Part shown: piece after piece, positions 51,576 to 60,957 of the stretch
Position numbering within the stretch: the stretch's first letter is position 1
Layout: each line of letters starts with the position of its first letter
Assembly (NCBI RefSeq): GCF_013085465.1
Contig: NZ_CP049838.1
Span: 9,796,001-9,860,000 of the forward strand
Reading direction: 5' to 3'
DNA length: 64,000 nt
Origin: Streptomyces asoensis
GTDB taxonomy: Bacteria > Actinomycetota > Actinomycetes > Streptomycetales > Streptomycetaceae
The notes under the pieces: model-generated
What the model was told of the DNA's origin: nothing
What the model saw: the letters and a program-made list of their open reading frames with translations, nothing else
Database searches by the model: none
Program-made: the position numbers and the translations under genes

Positions 51576-51970
51576 TCACCGGCCCGCCCGCGTGCCGGTG
51601 CCGTAGGTGTGCGGGTCGACGGGCTGCTCGGCCTTGGGCAGGTGGGAGACGACGAGCAGGTAGGAGTCGGTGACGAGTTCCCTGACGAGCTCCTCGTCGA
51701 CGCCTGTCCCGCCCTCCAGCGTGATCCAGTGCTTCTTGTTCATGTGGTAGCCGGGGGTGATGTGGCTGTTGTGTTCCCGGAGAGCCTGGGCCTCGCCGGG
51801 GTCCGCCTTGAGGATCACGACGGGGCGCCCGGGGACGTCGGTCATCAGCATGAACACCTTGCCGCGTACCTTGTAGACCTCCCAGTCGGGGCCGAAGGGG
51901 TGCTCCAGCTTGGCTCGGGAAGTTCCTCCGCGCACTCGGCGGCGAACGTCTGGTCCAGGAGGGGTAGGCC
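51576..51970 (-). pseudogene. MmcQ/YjbR-family protein, frameshifted near the start
   Basis: The body is intact: HPFGPDWEVYKVRGKVFML, GYHMNKKHWITLE and DSYLLVVSHLPKA, as in MmcQ/YjbR DNA-binding-like proteins. The N-terminal codons AAECAEELP lie in another frame, so one base is missing just before AKLEHPFG. No start codon is available in the body frame except internal ones. It could be a sequencing error. Confidence 0.75.
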
Positions 51971-52023
51971 CGAGGCGTCCTGGTCAGGCCGCCTCGGGCG
52001 GCGAGGGGCGGGACGCGGGCCTG

Positions 52024-52944
52024 TCACCGGTGCTGTGCGGTGCGCAGCTCGTCGGTGAACCGGGCGAGGACGTCCTTGGCCGTGGGGACGGGGCCGAACA
52101 GCTGCTCCTGGCGGCGGGAGTCGGCGACGTAGCGTCCGGTCTCGAACCAGCCGAACATCGCGGCCATGTCCTTGACGACCGGATAGAAGCGGCCGACGAC
52201 GGCTCCTACGGCGCGGACGACGACGGAGGGGACGGCCCACACCTTGATCTTCTTTCCGGCCCGGTGGCCCATCACGTCGGCCACCTCGCGCATGCTGACC
52301 GGACGGTCCCAACCGATGTCGATCCGCTCACCGGCCTCGGCCTCGGCGTCGACCGCGGCCGCCAGGTACGCCGCGAGATCGGAGGTGCGGACGAAGGTCA
52401 GCGGAACGGTGGCCTTGGACATCCAGATCAGGCGGCCCTTGTCGAGCGGGTTGCCCGCCATGGTCGCGACCTGGTCGAGGAAGGCCCCCGGACGCAGGGC
52501 GACGAACGGGACGCCGAGCTGTTCGAGTTTGTCTTCGGCGAGCTTCTTGTGCCAGAAGTGCGGGACTTGGGGCGTCTGGTCGCTGGTGAGGATGCTGGTC
52601 AGGACGAACCGCCGGATGCCGGTGCGGTGGGCGGCCTCGGCGAGGTTGGCGTTGCCGATGGTGTCGATGTCGTTGGCGTTCTTGCCGCCGCGGGTGTAGC
52701 CGGCGGCGGTGGTGATGACGGCGTCGGCGCCGTTCATGGCGGCCACGAGCGAGTCGACGTCGAGCATGTCGCCGCGGGCGATCTGAACGCCCCGGCTTTC
52801 GAGCCGGCTGGCGTCGCTGGCCGGCCTCACCAGGGCGCGGACGTTCTTGCCGCGCCCCAGGAGTTCGTCGACGACCTTGCTCCCCAGGGAGCCGGTCGCC
52901 CCGACGACGAGGACCGGGAGAGTGGTTGAGTCGGTGGCAGGCAT
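52024..52944 (-). CDS. NmrA-like NAD(P)-binding protein (atypical SDR)
   Basis: A 306-residue atypical SDR: LVVGATGSLGSKVVDELLG as the GxxGxxG loop, ALVRPASDASRLES, VITTAAGYTRGG, and FVLTSILTSDQ with the later YxxxK position replaced by HKKLAEDKL. NmrA-type proteins sense the NADP ratio or act as reductases on flavonoid-like substrates. The MarR gene at 53237-53716 lies upstream in the same direction. Confidence 0.85.
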   Translation of the reverse strand: MPATDSTTLPVLVVGATGSLGSKVVDELLGRGKNVRALVRPASDASRLESRGVQIARGDMLDVDSLVAAMNGADAVITTAAGYTRGGKNANDIDTIGNANLAEAAHRTGIRRFVLTSILTSDQTPQVPHFWHKKLAEDKLEQLGVPFVALRPGAFLDQVATMAGNPLDKGRLIWMSKATVPLTFVRTSDLAAYLAAAVDAEAEAGERIDIGWDRPVSMREVADVMGHRAGKKIKVWAVPSVVVRAVGAVVGRFYPVVKDMAAMFGWFETGRYVADSRRQEQLFGPVPTAKDVLARFTDELRTAQHR

Positions 52945-53236
52945 AGGGGTTTCACTTTCCGTCAGGTCGTCAGCGAGGGGTTTGGTGGGCGGGGCGGGAG
53001 TGGCCGCAGACGTAGGCGTCTGAGTGCTGGGCGGGCGAGTGGAGGCGGGCCGTGGGGGAGGATCCGCAGTGCGCCTCGCCGCCGGAACGTGCCGCGTCCG
53101 AAGGCAGCCGGAACGGGGTGGGTGAATGGCCGGCCTGGAGGTGGTCGCGTGGCCTGCGGGACGGTGTGCCCCCGGTTCGCATGCGCCTTTTCACGTGTGG
53201 TGTGGCGTATGGGGGTCTGGGGTGCACACCGGGGAG

Positions 53237-53716
53237 TCAGGCGGACTCTTCTTCCGGCAGCGCGCGGCTGCTGATCGCCTCGGTGATGGCGTACGCGGTC
53301 TCGACGAAGGACTCCGCCTGCTGCTCCGACAGATTCCGGGCAGTGGTCTCCTCCAGGGCCTGCCACAGGGCCGCGATGGGCTCGCGCATCGCCCGCCCCT
53401 TGTCAGTGAGGTGGACCACCATGACGCGCCGGTCATGTGCGGCCGGCTCGCGGATGACCAGGCCGGCGTCCTGCATGCGGCGTAGTGCCTTGGAGATGGT
53501 GGAGTGGTCCACGCCGAGGCATTCGAGCAGCTCGGACTGGGACTGGCCGTCCCGGTCGAAAAGGTGCATCAGCACCAGTTCCTGTCCGGGATGCAGGTCC
53601 ATCTCGCGCAGCAGGGCGGCGGCGAAGGCGCGGTGGGCGCGGGCGAGTTGGAAGATCGCGTAGCTCATCGGTCCTGCGTCAGCCGTCGTGGGGATGTGGA
53701 ATTCGGGGGTGGGCAT
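53237..53716 (-). CDS. MarR-family regulator
   Basis: A 159-residue MarR: QSQSELLECLGVDHSTISKALRRM as recognition helix and REPAAHDRRVMVVHLTDKG as wing. GAGGAACCGAACC precedes ATG 53716. It lies upstream of the NmrA-like gene on the same strand, and is its probable regulator. The intergenic 290 bases hold no other gene. Confidence 0.88.
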   Translation of the reverse strand: MPTPEFHIPTTADAGPMSYAIFQLARAHRAFAAALLREMDLHPGQELVLMHLFDRDGQSQSELLECLGVDHSTISKALRRMQDAGLVIREPAAHDRRVMVVHLTDKGRAMREPIAALWQALEETTARNLSEQQAESFVETAYAITEAISSRALPEEESA

Positions 53717-53979
53717 GGTTCGGTTCCTCAGCCAGTGGGGGTGGGGTAGTCGGTGTAGCAGGCCGCTCCGCCGCCTGGGGAGGCGGCGGGCAGCCGTGCT
53801 CAGGCGACGGTCAGGACCGCGCTTGCCCCGCACGTGCCCGGCGTCGCTGACCTGCTGGGCGGTGGCCGCTTGGTCGAGCGGGCAGGTGGTGACGGTGGTG
53901 ACGGTGGTGACGAGCTTGCCGGCTCTGGGAGCTTGCGACTCAAGCCGCTCACTGTGCGGGGAGTCGGACGATCGCCTGG

Positions 53980-54100
53980 CTGCACGGCTTCCGCCGGCTG
54001 CGGATCCGCGGGGGAACGACGCGACGACATCCAGGAAGCCTTGCTCGGCCTCGCCACCTGCCTCATCACCCACCGCCACGTCCAACGCCCAGCTCCGTGA
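53980..54100 (+). mobile_element. IS5-family transposase, last codons
   Basis: The frame ends with ERRDDIQEALLGLATCLITH followed by RHVQR, the conserved end of streptomycete IS5-type transposases. A frameshift precedes ERRDD. Nothing upstream in 53717-53980 belongs to it. Confidence 0.65.
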
Positions 54101-54110
54101 GATGTCCTTG

Positions 54111-54530
54111 TCAGGACCTCTTGAGCCAGCGTTGCAGCGCCTCGGGCACGTTCGTTGGATGTGAGCTGAAACTCAACCGGATGTCGGGCTGGAGGTCGAT
54201 GAGCACGTTGACGATCCGTTCGAACAGGACGGTGTACTCCGGGACATTCTTGATGCCGCCGCCGATGAGCACCACCCCGAACGAGTGCCCGTCGAACAGT
54301 CGGCGCAGCTCGGCCTCAGCCTCGTCGGGGTCCAGGCTGACATAGCCCGCCTCGCCGTCGACACCTGTGGCCTGAAGCGCAGCCCAGCTGCGCTTCCTCA
54401 TGGCGACCAGCTCCTCGAGCGTCTCAACCCCCGGGGGAAAATCGTCCGGCGAAAGCGCATCAGGGGTGATGCCGAGGGTCAGCACGCGTTGATTGATCGG
54501 AGGCTTCACTTGAGAGTTCTTGTGGGACAT
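54111..54530 (-). CDS. Hypothetical protein, 139 aa
   Basis: GGAGGAGCGACCTC precedes ATG 54530. The protein has a mixed alpha/beta pattern with a hydrophobic strand SFGVVLIGGGIKN that resembles a Rossmann-like core, and ends with SFSSHPTNVPEALQRWL. No catalytic motif is recognised. The codon bias is host-like. It lies between two IS5 relics. Confidence 0.65.
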   Translation of the reverse strand: MSHKNSQVKPPINQRVLTLGITPDALSPDDFPPGVETLEELVAMRKRSWAALQATGVDGEAGYVSLDPDEAEAELRRLFDGHSFGVVLIGGGIKNVPEYTVLFERIVNVLIDLQPDIRLSFSSHPTNVPEALQRWLKRS

Positions 54531-54619
54531 GAGGTCGCTCCTCCAAGGCAATACGGCCCCTCTGATGGCACACCCATGGGGTCTCCTCAGTTCTGTGGGG
54601 GAAGTTCAAGAGAAAATGT

Positions 54620-54662
54620 GGCTGGCCACATGAATAACGTAGCACCAATCATGTGGCCAGCC
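54620..54662. repeat. Inverted repeat near the IS5 relic
   Basis: GGCTGGCCACATGA (54620-54633) and TCATGTGGCCAGCC (54649-54662) are exact inverted copies 15 bases apart. The left arm overlaps a 16-bp palindrome of its own (ATGTGGC-TG-GCCACAT). It may be an IS end or an operator of the gene at 54530. Confidence 0.6.
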
Positions 54663-54689
54663 AAGTATTCGCGGACGTGGGGGCGAAGG

Positions 54690-55161
54690 TAGCCACCTCG
54701 GCTCGCTTCGGGGTGCGGCGACCACTTGCGTGGCCGGCCAGGCAAACGTGCGCGGCGACCGCCAGGGTGTGCCCGTATCGCTCGGCCGTGGCCTTCTCCA
54801 GGGCGGTGAGGACGTCCTGGTCCAGGTGGATACCAGCGGGGTCGTGGTGAGCGCGCGGTGGTGGAGTCGATGCTGACCAGGGATAGGTCCACCTCGCCCC
54901 GCTTCACCGCTTCCGCGATCTGGCCCTCGAGCAGGGCCTCGAAGACGCCCGTGTCACGCCGCTGCCGGAAACGGTTGTGCACAGTGGACCAGGCGCCGAA
55001 CTCCTGCGGCACCTCCCGCCACTGCCTGCCGGTCTTGAACCGCCAGATCGCGCCTCGAACTGCTGTCGCAGCCGCTCCGGGTACGGGCCGTACTCTCCGA
55101 TCGGCAGGGACGGCTCGATGAACTCCCATTCCTTGTCAGTCAGTTGCGCTCGCGTATGCAA
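54690..55161 (-). pseudogene. IS5-family transposase, frameshifted
   Basis: Two frames encode the N-terminal domain MHTRAQLTDKEWEFIEPSLP, then AIWRFKTGRQWREVPQEFG and VHNRFRQRRDTGVFEALL and SLVSIDSTTARS with the first DDE aspartate. A frameshift near 55060 and a second break near 54855 disable it. The rest of the catalytic domain is missing. Confidence 0.82.
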
Positions 55162-55289
55162 GGAGATCTACCGGTGCTGGCTCCGCCGCGAGGGCGATTC
55201 CCGCAGATGGATCACGGCCCGATATGCGCGATCAGCCGAGACCACGATGGGCGGCCCACAACGCCCCGGCACGGCTGGCAGCGTCGGAG

Positions 55290-55895
55290 ACCAGGGCCGC
55301 CAGTTCGGGCTTCGGTCCTCCACAGAGGAGGTCATCGAACCGCGGCGCCGCCCTGCCTGCCGCCTCTGCATGGCCCGGCGGCACGTCCACGGGCTCGTCG
55401 TCCGCAGCACCCCGCACCACGAAGGTGTCTGCCACCGGCACAGCCGATGGCTCCTCGGAGCAGAGCAACACGATCTGACGCTGCTGCCCGAGGGTTCTGC
55501 GGGCCAACCTCCGGAACCACCGGATCGTCCGCCGGGGCGCCCATCCCTTCACCGAGCCGGCCTTCATCGACGCCCGCGACTGCCTGACCGGGTGGTTCAC
55601 CGGTGAGCAGAGCGGAGAGCCTCTTCGGCAGAGGTGGAACCGCCGACTCGAAGTGCTGGGCGAGGACCCGTTCGGTGATCCCCACCGCGCCTCCGAGCCC
55701 CGAATCGAAGTGGCCACCCACCCTGAAGTCATCGTGCTCACCGGCCTGCTCACCTCCCCGTACTTGCGCGACCACCCCCAACTGCCTGCGGAAGCACGCC
55801 GTTTTGGCGTTGCTCAGACCCAGCTCGGGCCGGGACTGGTCCGGAAACTGCCACCTTCACTGCGAATCCTGGAGCAGGGCGTCTCACCACCCTGA
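55290..55895 (+). pseudogene. TniQ-like zinc-finger protein, frameshifted
   Basis: The first part encodes a zinc finger, ACRLCMARRHVHGLVVRSTP then VCHRHSRWLLG, as in TniQ-like and related streptomycete DNA-binding proteins. After a frame change near 55490 the second part encodes FTEPAFIDARDCLTGWFTGE, RQRWNRRLEVLGEDPFGDPH and VIVLTGLLTSPYLRDHPQLP. The C-terminal piece is duplicated at 58245-58473. A one-base loss near 55877 also shifts its very end relative to that copy. Confidence 0.55.
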
Positions 55896-55896
55896 C
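55612..55896 (+). repeat. Direct repeat, copy 1
   Basis: Aligns to 58245-58473 with 9 substitutions in 228 compared positions. It has a 57-bp insert (55656-55712) that copy 2 lacks and one missing G near 55877. The insert is bounded by TCGAAGTG at 55648-55655 and 55705-55712. Confidence 0.9.
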
Positions 55897-55923
55897 TTCA
55901 GTGAAGATCCGACTGGACCTCGG

Positions 55924-56217
55924 TCAGTCGATGCCTTCGACGATGCGGAAGTCGCGCTCGACGCCGTCGGAGAGGGCGACCAGCGCCTCCTGGTAGGCCG
56001 CACTCTCGTGCGCCGCGACGGCCTGCTCGAAGCTGTCGAACTCGATCAGGACGGTGCGCTCGGCGATTCCGGCGTCATGCGCCACGACCCGACCGCCACG
56101 GGCGAGGACCCGACCGCCCCCGGCCTTGACGGCCGGAGCGGCCAGCTTGTTGTAAGCAGCCAGCTTCTCAGGGTCTGAAATGGTGCGGTAGGCGCTGACC
56201 CAGTAGCCCTTGGGCAT
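55924..56217 (-). CDS. DUF1330 protein
   Basis: A 97-residue ferredoxin-like protein: GYWVSAYRTISDPEKLAAYN, GGRVLARGGRVVAHD and VLIEFDSFEQAVAAHESAAY. DUF1330 proteins bind small anions or act as isomerase-like dimers; function is not known. It is downstream of the MFS gene on the same strand and probably co-transcribed. Confidence 0.85.
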   Translation of the reverse strand: MPKGYWVSAYRTISDPEKLAAYNKLAAPAVKAGGGRVLARGGRVVAHDAGIAERTVLIEFDSFEQAVAAHESAAYQEALVALSDGVERDFRIVEGID

Positions 56218-56250
56218 GGAACCTCCAGTGTTGGGATGAGTGCATCTGAC

Positions 56251-57654
56251 TTACGGGTTGGTCTCGGACGAGCGTCGGCGGGCGAGAGCGAGGCTTGTCA
56301 GCGTCGTGATCGCCATGGCGCCGATGCCGATCAGCGCCGCGGTGGTGTAGGCGCTGTCGTCGGGGAAGAGGTGGCCGGGGCCGGTGCCCGCGGCGAGGAT
56401 CAGGCCGCCGATGGCGCTGCCCAGGGAGTACCCGACGCTGCGGACGACGTAGTTGAAGCTCATGGCGCTCGACGTCTCGCTCTTGGGGGTGACGGCCAGG
56501 ATGACGCCGGGCATCGCGGCCGAGAAGCCGCCGACGCCGAAGCCGAGCACGCCCATCGCCGCGAACAGTTCGGCCAGGTCCGACCGGGCCGCCGCGAACA
56601 GGGCGAACCCGCCGCCGACCACGACGGCGCTGCCGGCCAGGAGCAGGGGGTCGGCGATCCGCGTCCGGACCCGCGGCGTGAGCTTGCCGGCGACGAACCC
56701 CAGCACCGAGAACGGGATGAGGACCAGCCCGGCGACGAAGGTCGTCAGCCCGAAGCCGTAGCCGGCGCCGTGCGGCGTCTGCGCGTACCGGGTGATGAGC
56801 GTGAGCAGGAGGTACATGCCGATCCCGCCGACGAACATGGCGAGGTTCGCCCCGGCGACCGCCGGGTGCCGCACCGCCCGCACATCGACCAGGGGCTTCG
56901 TGCTGCGCAGCTCGATGACGGCCCAGACGCAGAGCAGCACCACCGCGACGACGGCGAGGCCCGCCGCCACGGCGAGGTGCCGGCTCCACAGATTCCGTTC
57001 GCCGGCGAGGAACAGCACCAGGAGCAGCGCAGCGGCCAGGACGACCGCGCCTGCCACGTCCACGTGGGCGGAGCGGCCTTCGGGGGCTTCGGGCATGGAG
57101 CGCCACGCGGTCAGGAGGGCGGCGGCGGTGACGACCAGGCCGAGGCCGTAGGCGGCCCGTACCCCGCCGAGCTCGGCGAGCAGTGCGGCCAGCGGGTAGC
57201 CGACGCCGGCCCCGATGATCGAGACCACCGAGATCAGGGCGATCACGGCCGCGCTGCGCTCCTCGGGGAGGTGGTCCCGGGCCACGCCCATCATCAGCGC
57301 CGTCAGCCCGAGCCCGACGCCCTGGGCCGCCCTGCCGACCAGCAGCCACGCGAACGGCAGCGGCAGCACGGTGAGCGCGCTGCCGGCGACGACGACCGCC
57401 AGAGTGGCGAGGATCGTGGCCCGCCGGTGCGGGCCGGCTCCGAGCCGGCCCAGGACCGGCGTGGCGACGGCGCCGCTGAGCAGTGCGACGGTCAGCGTCC
57501 ACTGCGCGCTGCCGAGCGAGACGTGGAACGAGGTCGCCACGCTGGTGATGAGCGGCGTCCCGAGGCTGGCGACCGCCGCCACGACCAGAGCGATGAACAT
57601 CAGGGCGGGGACCAGCAGCCGCGCCTCGGAACGCGCCACCGGGAACGCCTTCAC
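56251..57654 (-). CDS. MFS exporter
   Basis: A 467-residue multidrug-type MFS protein with about fourteen hydrophobic helices: LGRLGAGPHRRATILA in the position of motif A, GQWTLTVALLSGAVATPVLG-like run at helix 2, and AMSFNYVVRSVGYSLGSAIG. Export of a drug or metabolite is likely. GTG 57654 (VKAFPVARS) lies 26 bases after the MarR stop, so MarR and the exporter form one unit; the exact start could be further downstream. Confidence 0.85.
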   Translation of the reverse strand: MKAFPVARSEARLLVPALMFIALVVAAVASLGTPLITSVATSFHVSLGSAQWTLTVALLSGAVATPVLGRLGAGPHRRATILATLAVVVAGSALTVLPLPFAWLLVGRAAQGVGLGLTALMMGVARDHLPEERSAAVIALISVVSIIGAGVGYPLAALLAELGGVRAAYGLGLVVTAAALLTAWRSMPEAPEGRSAHVDVAGAVVLAAALLLVLFLAGERNLWSRHLAVAAGLAVVAVVLLCVWAVIELRSTKPLVDVRAVRHPAVAGANLAMFVGGIGMYLLLTLITRYAQTPHGAGYGFGLTTFVAGLVLIPFSVLGFVAGKLTPRVRTRIADPLLLAGSAVVVGGGFALFAAARSDLAELFAAMGVLGFGVGGFSAAMPGVILAVTPKSETSSAMSFNYVVRSVGYSLGSAIGGLILAAGTGPGHLFPDDSAYTTAALIGIGAMAITTLTSLALARRRSSETNP

Positions 57655-57680
57655 CGCGACCCCGCCGACCGGCTGCCCGG

Positions 57681-58139
57681 TCAGCGCTTCGGCCCTTCCC
57701 GGTCCTGGCTTTCGAGCTCTGCCAGATGCTTCAGCGCCGGAAGGGCCGCCACCAGCGCCTCGACCTCGTCGCCGGTGAGCTCGCCGATCAACCGCTCGAA
57801 CGCGTGGACGCCCGCCTGGCGCCGCGTCCGGACATAGGAGGCGCCGGCCTCGGTCAGGCAGACCATCGTGACCCGCTTGTCGGACGCGTCGCCCCGCCGC
57901 TCGACCAGGCCGGACTCCTCCATCACCCGGACCAGGGCGGTCATCGCGGGCTGGGTGACGCCCTCGACCGCGGCCAGATCGGTGATGCGCCGCGGGCCGG
58001 TCCGGTCCAGGGTGGCCAGGGTGGCGGCGGACGTCAGGCTCATGTCCCGGGGCAGGCGTCTCGCGGCCCTGGTGGCCAGGCCGTAGAGGGCTGCCCCGAT
58101 GGCGGCGGACGCGCCAGGAGCGGTGTCTTGACGACTCAT
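57681..58139 (-). CDS. MarR-family regulator of the MFS exporter
   Basis: A 152-residue MarR: ITDLAAVEGVTQPAMTALVRVM as recognition helix and ERRGDASDKRVTMVCLTEAG as wing. The start at 58139 is followed upstream by an AT-rich stretch (AATTTTATATTCATAG), the most AT-rich stretch I noticed here and a probable -10 region. Autorepression and control of the exporter are likely. Confidence 0.88.
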   Translation of the reverse strand: MSRQDTAPGASAAIGAALYGLATRAARRLPRDMSLTSAATLATLDRTGPRRITDLAAVEGVTQPAMTALVRVMEESGLVERRGDASDKRVTMVCLTEAGASYVRTRRQAGVHAFERLIGELTGDEVEALVAALPALKHLAELESQDREGPKR

Positions 58140-58244
58140 GCTCGAAGCATAGCAATTTTATATTCATAGTTTATGGAAATGGTCGACTGCGCTGTGGTGG
58201 CGCCAAGGAAAGTGACCCCGGATCTCAAGATTCCCGACAGGGTC

Positions 58245-58473
58245 GCGGAGAGCCTCTTCGGCAGAGGTGGAACCGCCGACTCGAAGTGGCCACCTACCCC
58301 GAAGTCATCGTGCTTACCGGCCTGTTCACCTCCCCGCACTGGCGCGATCACCCCCAACTGCCTGCGGAAGCACGCCGTTTTGGCGTTGCTCAGATCCAGC
58401 TCGGGCCGGGACTGGTCCGGAAACTGCCACCTTCACTGCGAATCGTGGAGCAGGGGCGTCTCACCACCCTGAC
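58245..58473 (+). repeat. Direct repeat, copy 2
   Basis: Second copy of 55612-55896, in the same orientation. It lacks the 57 bases between the two TCGAAGTG boxes and retains one of them at 58281-58288. Together the copies bracket 55897-58244, which holds the DUF1330, MFS and MarR genes. Apart from this repeat 58140-58605 holds no gene. Confidence 0.9.
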
Positions 58474-58605
58474 AATGCCCAGCTCAGGAACCACCGGTCT
58501 CGCCATGATCGATGAGACGCGAACCCGGCACCGCGCTCAGCCCGCCCCGAAGCCCGGGCCTCCGTCACCCGCGGGGCATATGGCCCGTGACTCCCGGACG
58601 GGCGC

Positions 58606-59169
58606 TCAGCGCCTCGTCTCGTACCTGGTCAGGATCACGCCGCAGGGAAACGTCCGCGTCTCCACCAGGTTCAGGTTCACCCAGTTGTCCAGCGCGGTGA
58701 AGAACGGCGTGCCGCCGCCCACCAGGACCGGCGCGGTGGCCAGCACGTACTCGTCGATCAGCCCGGCCCGCATGGCCGCCCCGGCCAGCGTCGCGCCGCC
58801 GATGTCCATCGGGCCGCCGTCCTCGGCCCTGAGCCGGGTGATCTCGGCGACCGCGTCGCCGGTGACCAGGCGGGTGTTCCAGTCGACCTTGTCGATCGTC
58901 GAGGAGAACACCACCTTCGACATGTCCCGCCAGCGGCGCGCGAACTCGATCTCCGCCGGGGTGGCGTCGGGCTGCTGGTCGCCGGTCGGCCAGTAGGAGC
59001 TCATCGTCTGCCACAGCTTGCGCCCGTACAGCGACAGGTTGGTCGCCTGCAACTGGTCGGACCAAAACTGGAACAGCTCGTCGCTCGGCACGCTCCAGCC
59101 GATGTCGTCGCCGGGCGCGGCGATGTAGCCGTCCAGGGTCAGGTTCATGCCGTAGATCAGTTTCCGCAT
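58606..59169 (-). CDS. Dihydrofolate-reductase-family protein (RibD C-terminal type)
   Basis: A 187-residue protein: MRKLIYGMNLTLDGYIAAPGD, LSLYGRKLWQTMSSYW, VVFSSTIDKVDWNT and DIGGATLAGAAMRAGLIDEYV, the usual run of RibD_C/DHFR-like proteins that bind NADPH. They reduce pterins or unrelated substrates. It stands alone, upstream of the MarR/MFS cassette. Confidence 0.87.
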   Translation of the reverse strand: MRKLIYGMNLTLDGYIAAPGDDIGWSVPSDELFQFWSDQLQATNLSLYGRKLWQTMSSYWPTGDQQPDATPAEIEFARRWRDMSKVVFSSTIDKVDWNTRLVTGDAVAEITRLRAEDGGPMDIGGATLAGAAMRAGLIDEYVLATAPVLVGGGTPFFTALDNWVNLNLVETRTFPCGVILTRYETRR

Positions 59170-59822
59170 GGCGCCAGCCTTCCGTGAGTCGGTCTCACGC
59201 GTACAGACCGGCGCGGCGCGGGAAACTCATCGGTGCGCGATCTGAGCTCACATGTAGTCCTCGTGCTCGGTGGCTCAGCCGCAGACTCATCGTTCCGCCG
59301 AGGAAATGGCATCGATCTGAGACTGATCTTGGGTGGGATCACCTGGGGGCGGGGCTCGGAGACGAGGGCCGCCCGAGCGGCCGCCTGCGCGAGGGATGCG
59401 GGAAGGCGGCATGCTCCTGAGCCCCCGTGCACGGCGGTGTATCGGGGGCTCAGTCTGGTGGCAGCCGCTCAAGGTCTTGCTGTCACAGAACAGGCGTCAT
59501 GGAGGGGGAGTGGGAGGTTCGGCCGGCTGTTGTGTCTGTGCCGGGCCGCGGGATCCGGTGGCGGGGGAGGGGCCGCGGCCTGCCGGATGCGGGTGATGTG
59601 GTTCAGACCTGCCGTCGAGCTCGACACCGCAGCGACTGCCTCCCGGATCGCCGTTCTGGACGCACGCGCGGTACCAGCGGGCCGACGACCCCCGGCAACG
59701 GTCGCGCGGGGTGCGCTGTGGAAGAACATGAGTGCCGCTGTCGATCCATTCCCGTCCCGTTCGACATCCTGGTGGAGGACGCATCGCCTACGAGGATGCG
59801 ACAGGACCTGATGAGGGAACTC
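59170..59822. other. Divergent promoter region, no gene seen
   Basis: 650 bases between the divergent DHFR-family genes. A frame continues upstream of 59823 in phase with the second gene but has low-complexity sequence without family signature, so it is probably 5' leader. Confidence 0.4.
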
Positions 59823-60470
59823 ATGGATCAGCTGCTGCGAGTGCAGAACTTCACGATCTCCAGCGATGGTGTCGCCGCTGGCGAGGACCAGAGCCTGGAG
59901 CGGCCTTTCGGCCACCACATCGATCCGGGAAAGCTCTTCGCCTGGGCCGGCGCCACGGCGAGCTGGCCCAACCGCACCGAGCCCGGAGGAAGCCGGGGCC
60001 TGGACGACTACTTCACCCGGGACTTCAGCCACAAAATCGGCGCCGAGATCATGGGCCGCAACAAGTTCGGACCCCAGCGCGGCCCGTGGCACGACAACGA
60101 ATGGCGCGGCTGGTGGGGTGACGAGCCGCCCTTCCACACGCCGGTGTTCGTCCTGACCCACCACAAGCGTCCATCCTTCAGGCTCGGCGACACCACATTC
60201 CATTTCGTGGACGGCGACCCCGCCACCGTTCTCGCGCAGGCGCGAAAGGCCGCGCAGGGCATGGACGTCCGGCTCGGCGGCGGCGTGAGCACCATCCGGG
60301 AGTTCCTCGACGCCGACCTTGTCGACACCCTCCATGTGGCCGTCGCACCGGTGAAACTCGGATCCGGGCTACGCCTGTGGGACTCGCCCGACCAACTGCT
60401 CGACCGGTTCCACATGGAGGTCGTGCCCAGCTCGAGCGGTGTGACACATCACCTCTTCTGGCGCAGATGA
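59823..60470 (+). CDS. Dihydrofolate-reductase-family protein 2
   Basis: A 215-residue protein of the same fold: VQNFTISSDGVAAGEDQSLE, GAEIMGRNKFGPQRGPW, FVLTHHKRPSFRLGDTTFHF and VRLGGGVSTIREFLDADLVD, ending in THHLFWRR. The tail DTLHVAVAPVKLGSGLRLW is typical of the YyaP/DHFR-like group. GAGGGAAC precedes ATG 59823. It is not closely similar to the gene at 58606. Confidence 0.87.
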   Translation: MDQLLRVQNFTISSDGVAAGEDQSLERPFGHHIDPGKLFAWAGATASWPNRTEPGGSRGLDDYFTRDFSHKIGAEIMGRNKFGPQRGPWHDNEWRGWWGDEPPFHTPVFVLTHHKRPSFRLGDTTFHFVDGDPATVLAQARKAAQGMDVRLGGGVSTIREFLDADLVDTLHVAVAPVKLGSGLRLWDSPDQLLDRFHMEVVPSSSGVTHHLFWRR

Positions 60471-60800
60471 CACAAGAGACGACCCGGGACCCTCAATACG
60501 GCCGACGCGAGCGTGCGACTGTGCCGGCGGTGCAACGCGCCCGCACGAGAAGGCTGGGGACTGGTCGTCCGCTTCAACGGCACCCGCACACAGGCCGGCT
60601 GACGGGGCGGAACCTGCTGTGCGCTGTCCTCGGGACCCACGACGCCAGCCCGGATCTTGTCTGGCTTGCCGACGGCGGTCACCCCCTTGCGTGACCGTCA
60701 GCGTGTGGCTCACCCGCAGCCGCGCCGTGACCGGACCGCCCGCGCAACTCCGGCCACTCTGGCAACCCGTCGCTGGATTCGACGCCTTTGCGTGCGAAAT

Positions 60801-60834
60801 ATGCCCCCGCCCGGTATCCCCCGGGCGGGGGCAT
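60801..60834. terminator. Perfect GC-rich hairpin
   Basis: ATGCCCCCGCCCGG (60801-60814) pairs fully with CCGGGCGGGGGCAT (60821-60834). It lies in 60471-60957, between convergent genes; no gene is seen there. Confidence 0.88.
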
Positions 60835-60957
60835 GGCACGGCCGGGCCACATCACGGGCCGCGATAATTGATGGTTACCGCGTTGCGGTGACCAGTGCAC
60901 CGCGGATGGCGTCCTCGCCGACCTAATGCGGCACGAGAGGTGGTAGCAGGGGTGCGC

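Noticed and set aside
56251..58167. A 638-codon frame giving a fused MarR/MFS protein
   Set aside because: The N-terminal part is the shadow of the MarR gene in another frame; the MFS begins at about 57654.
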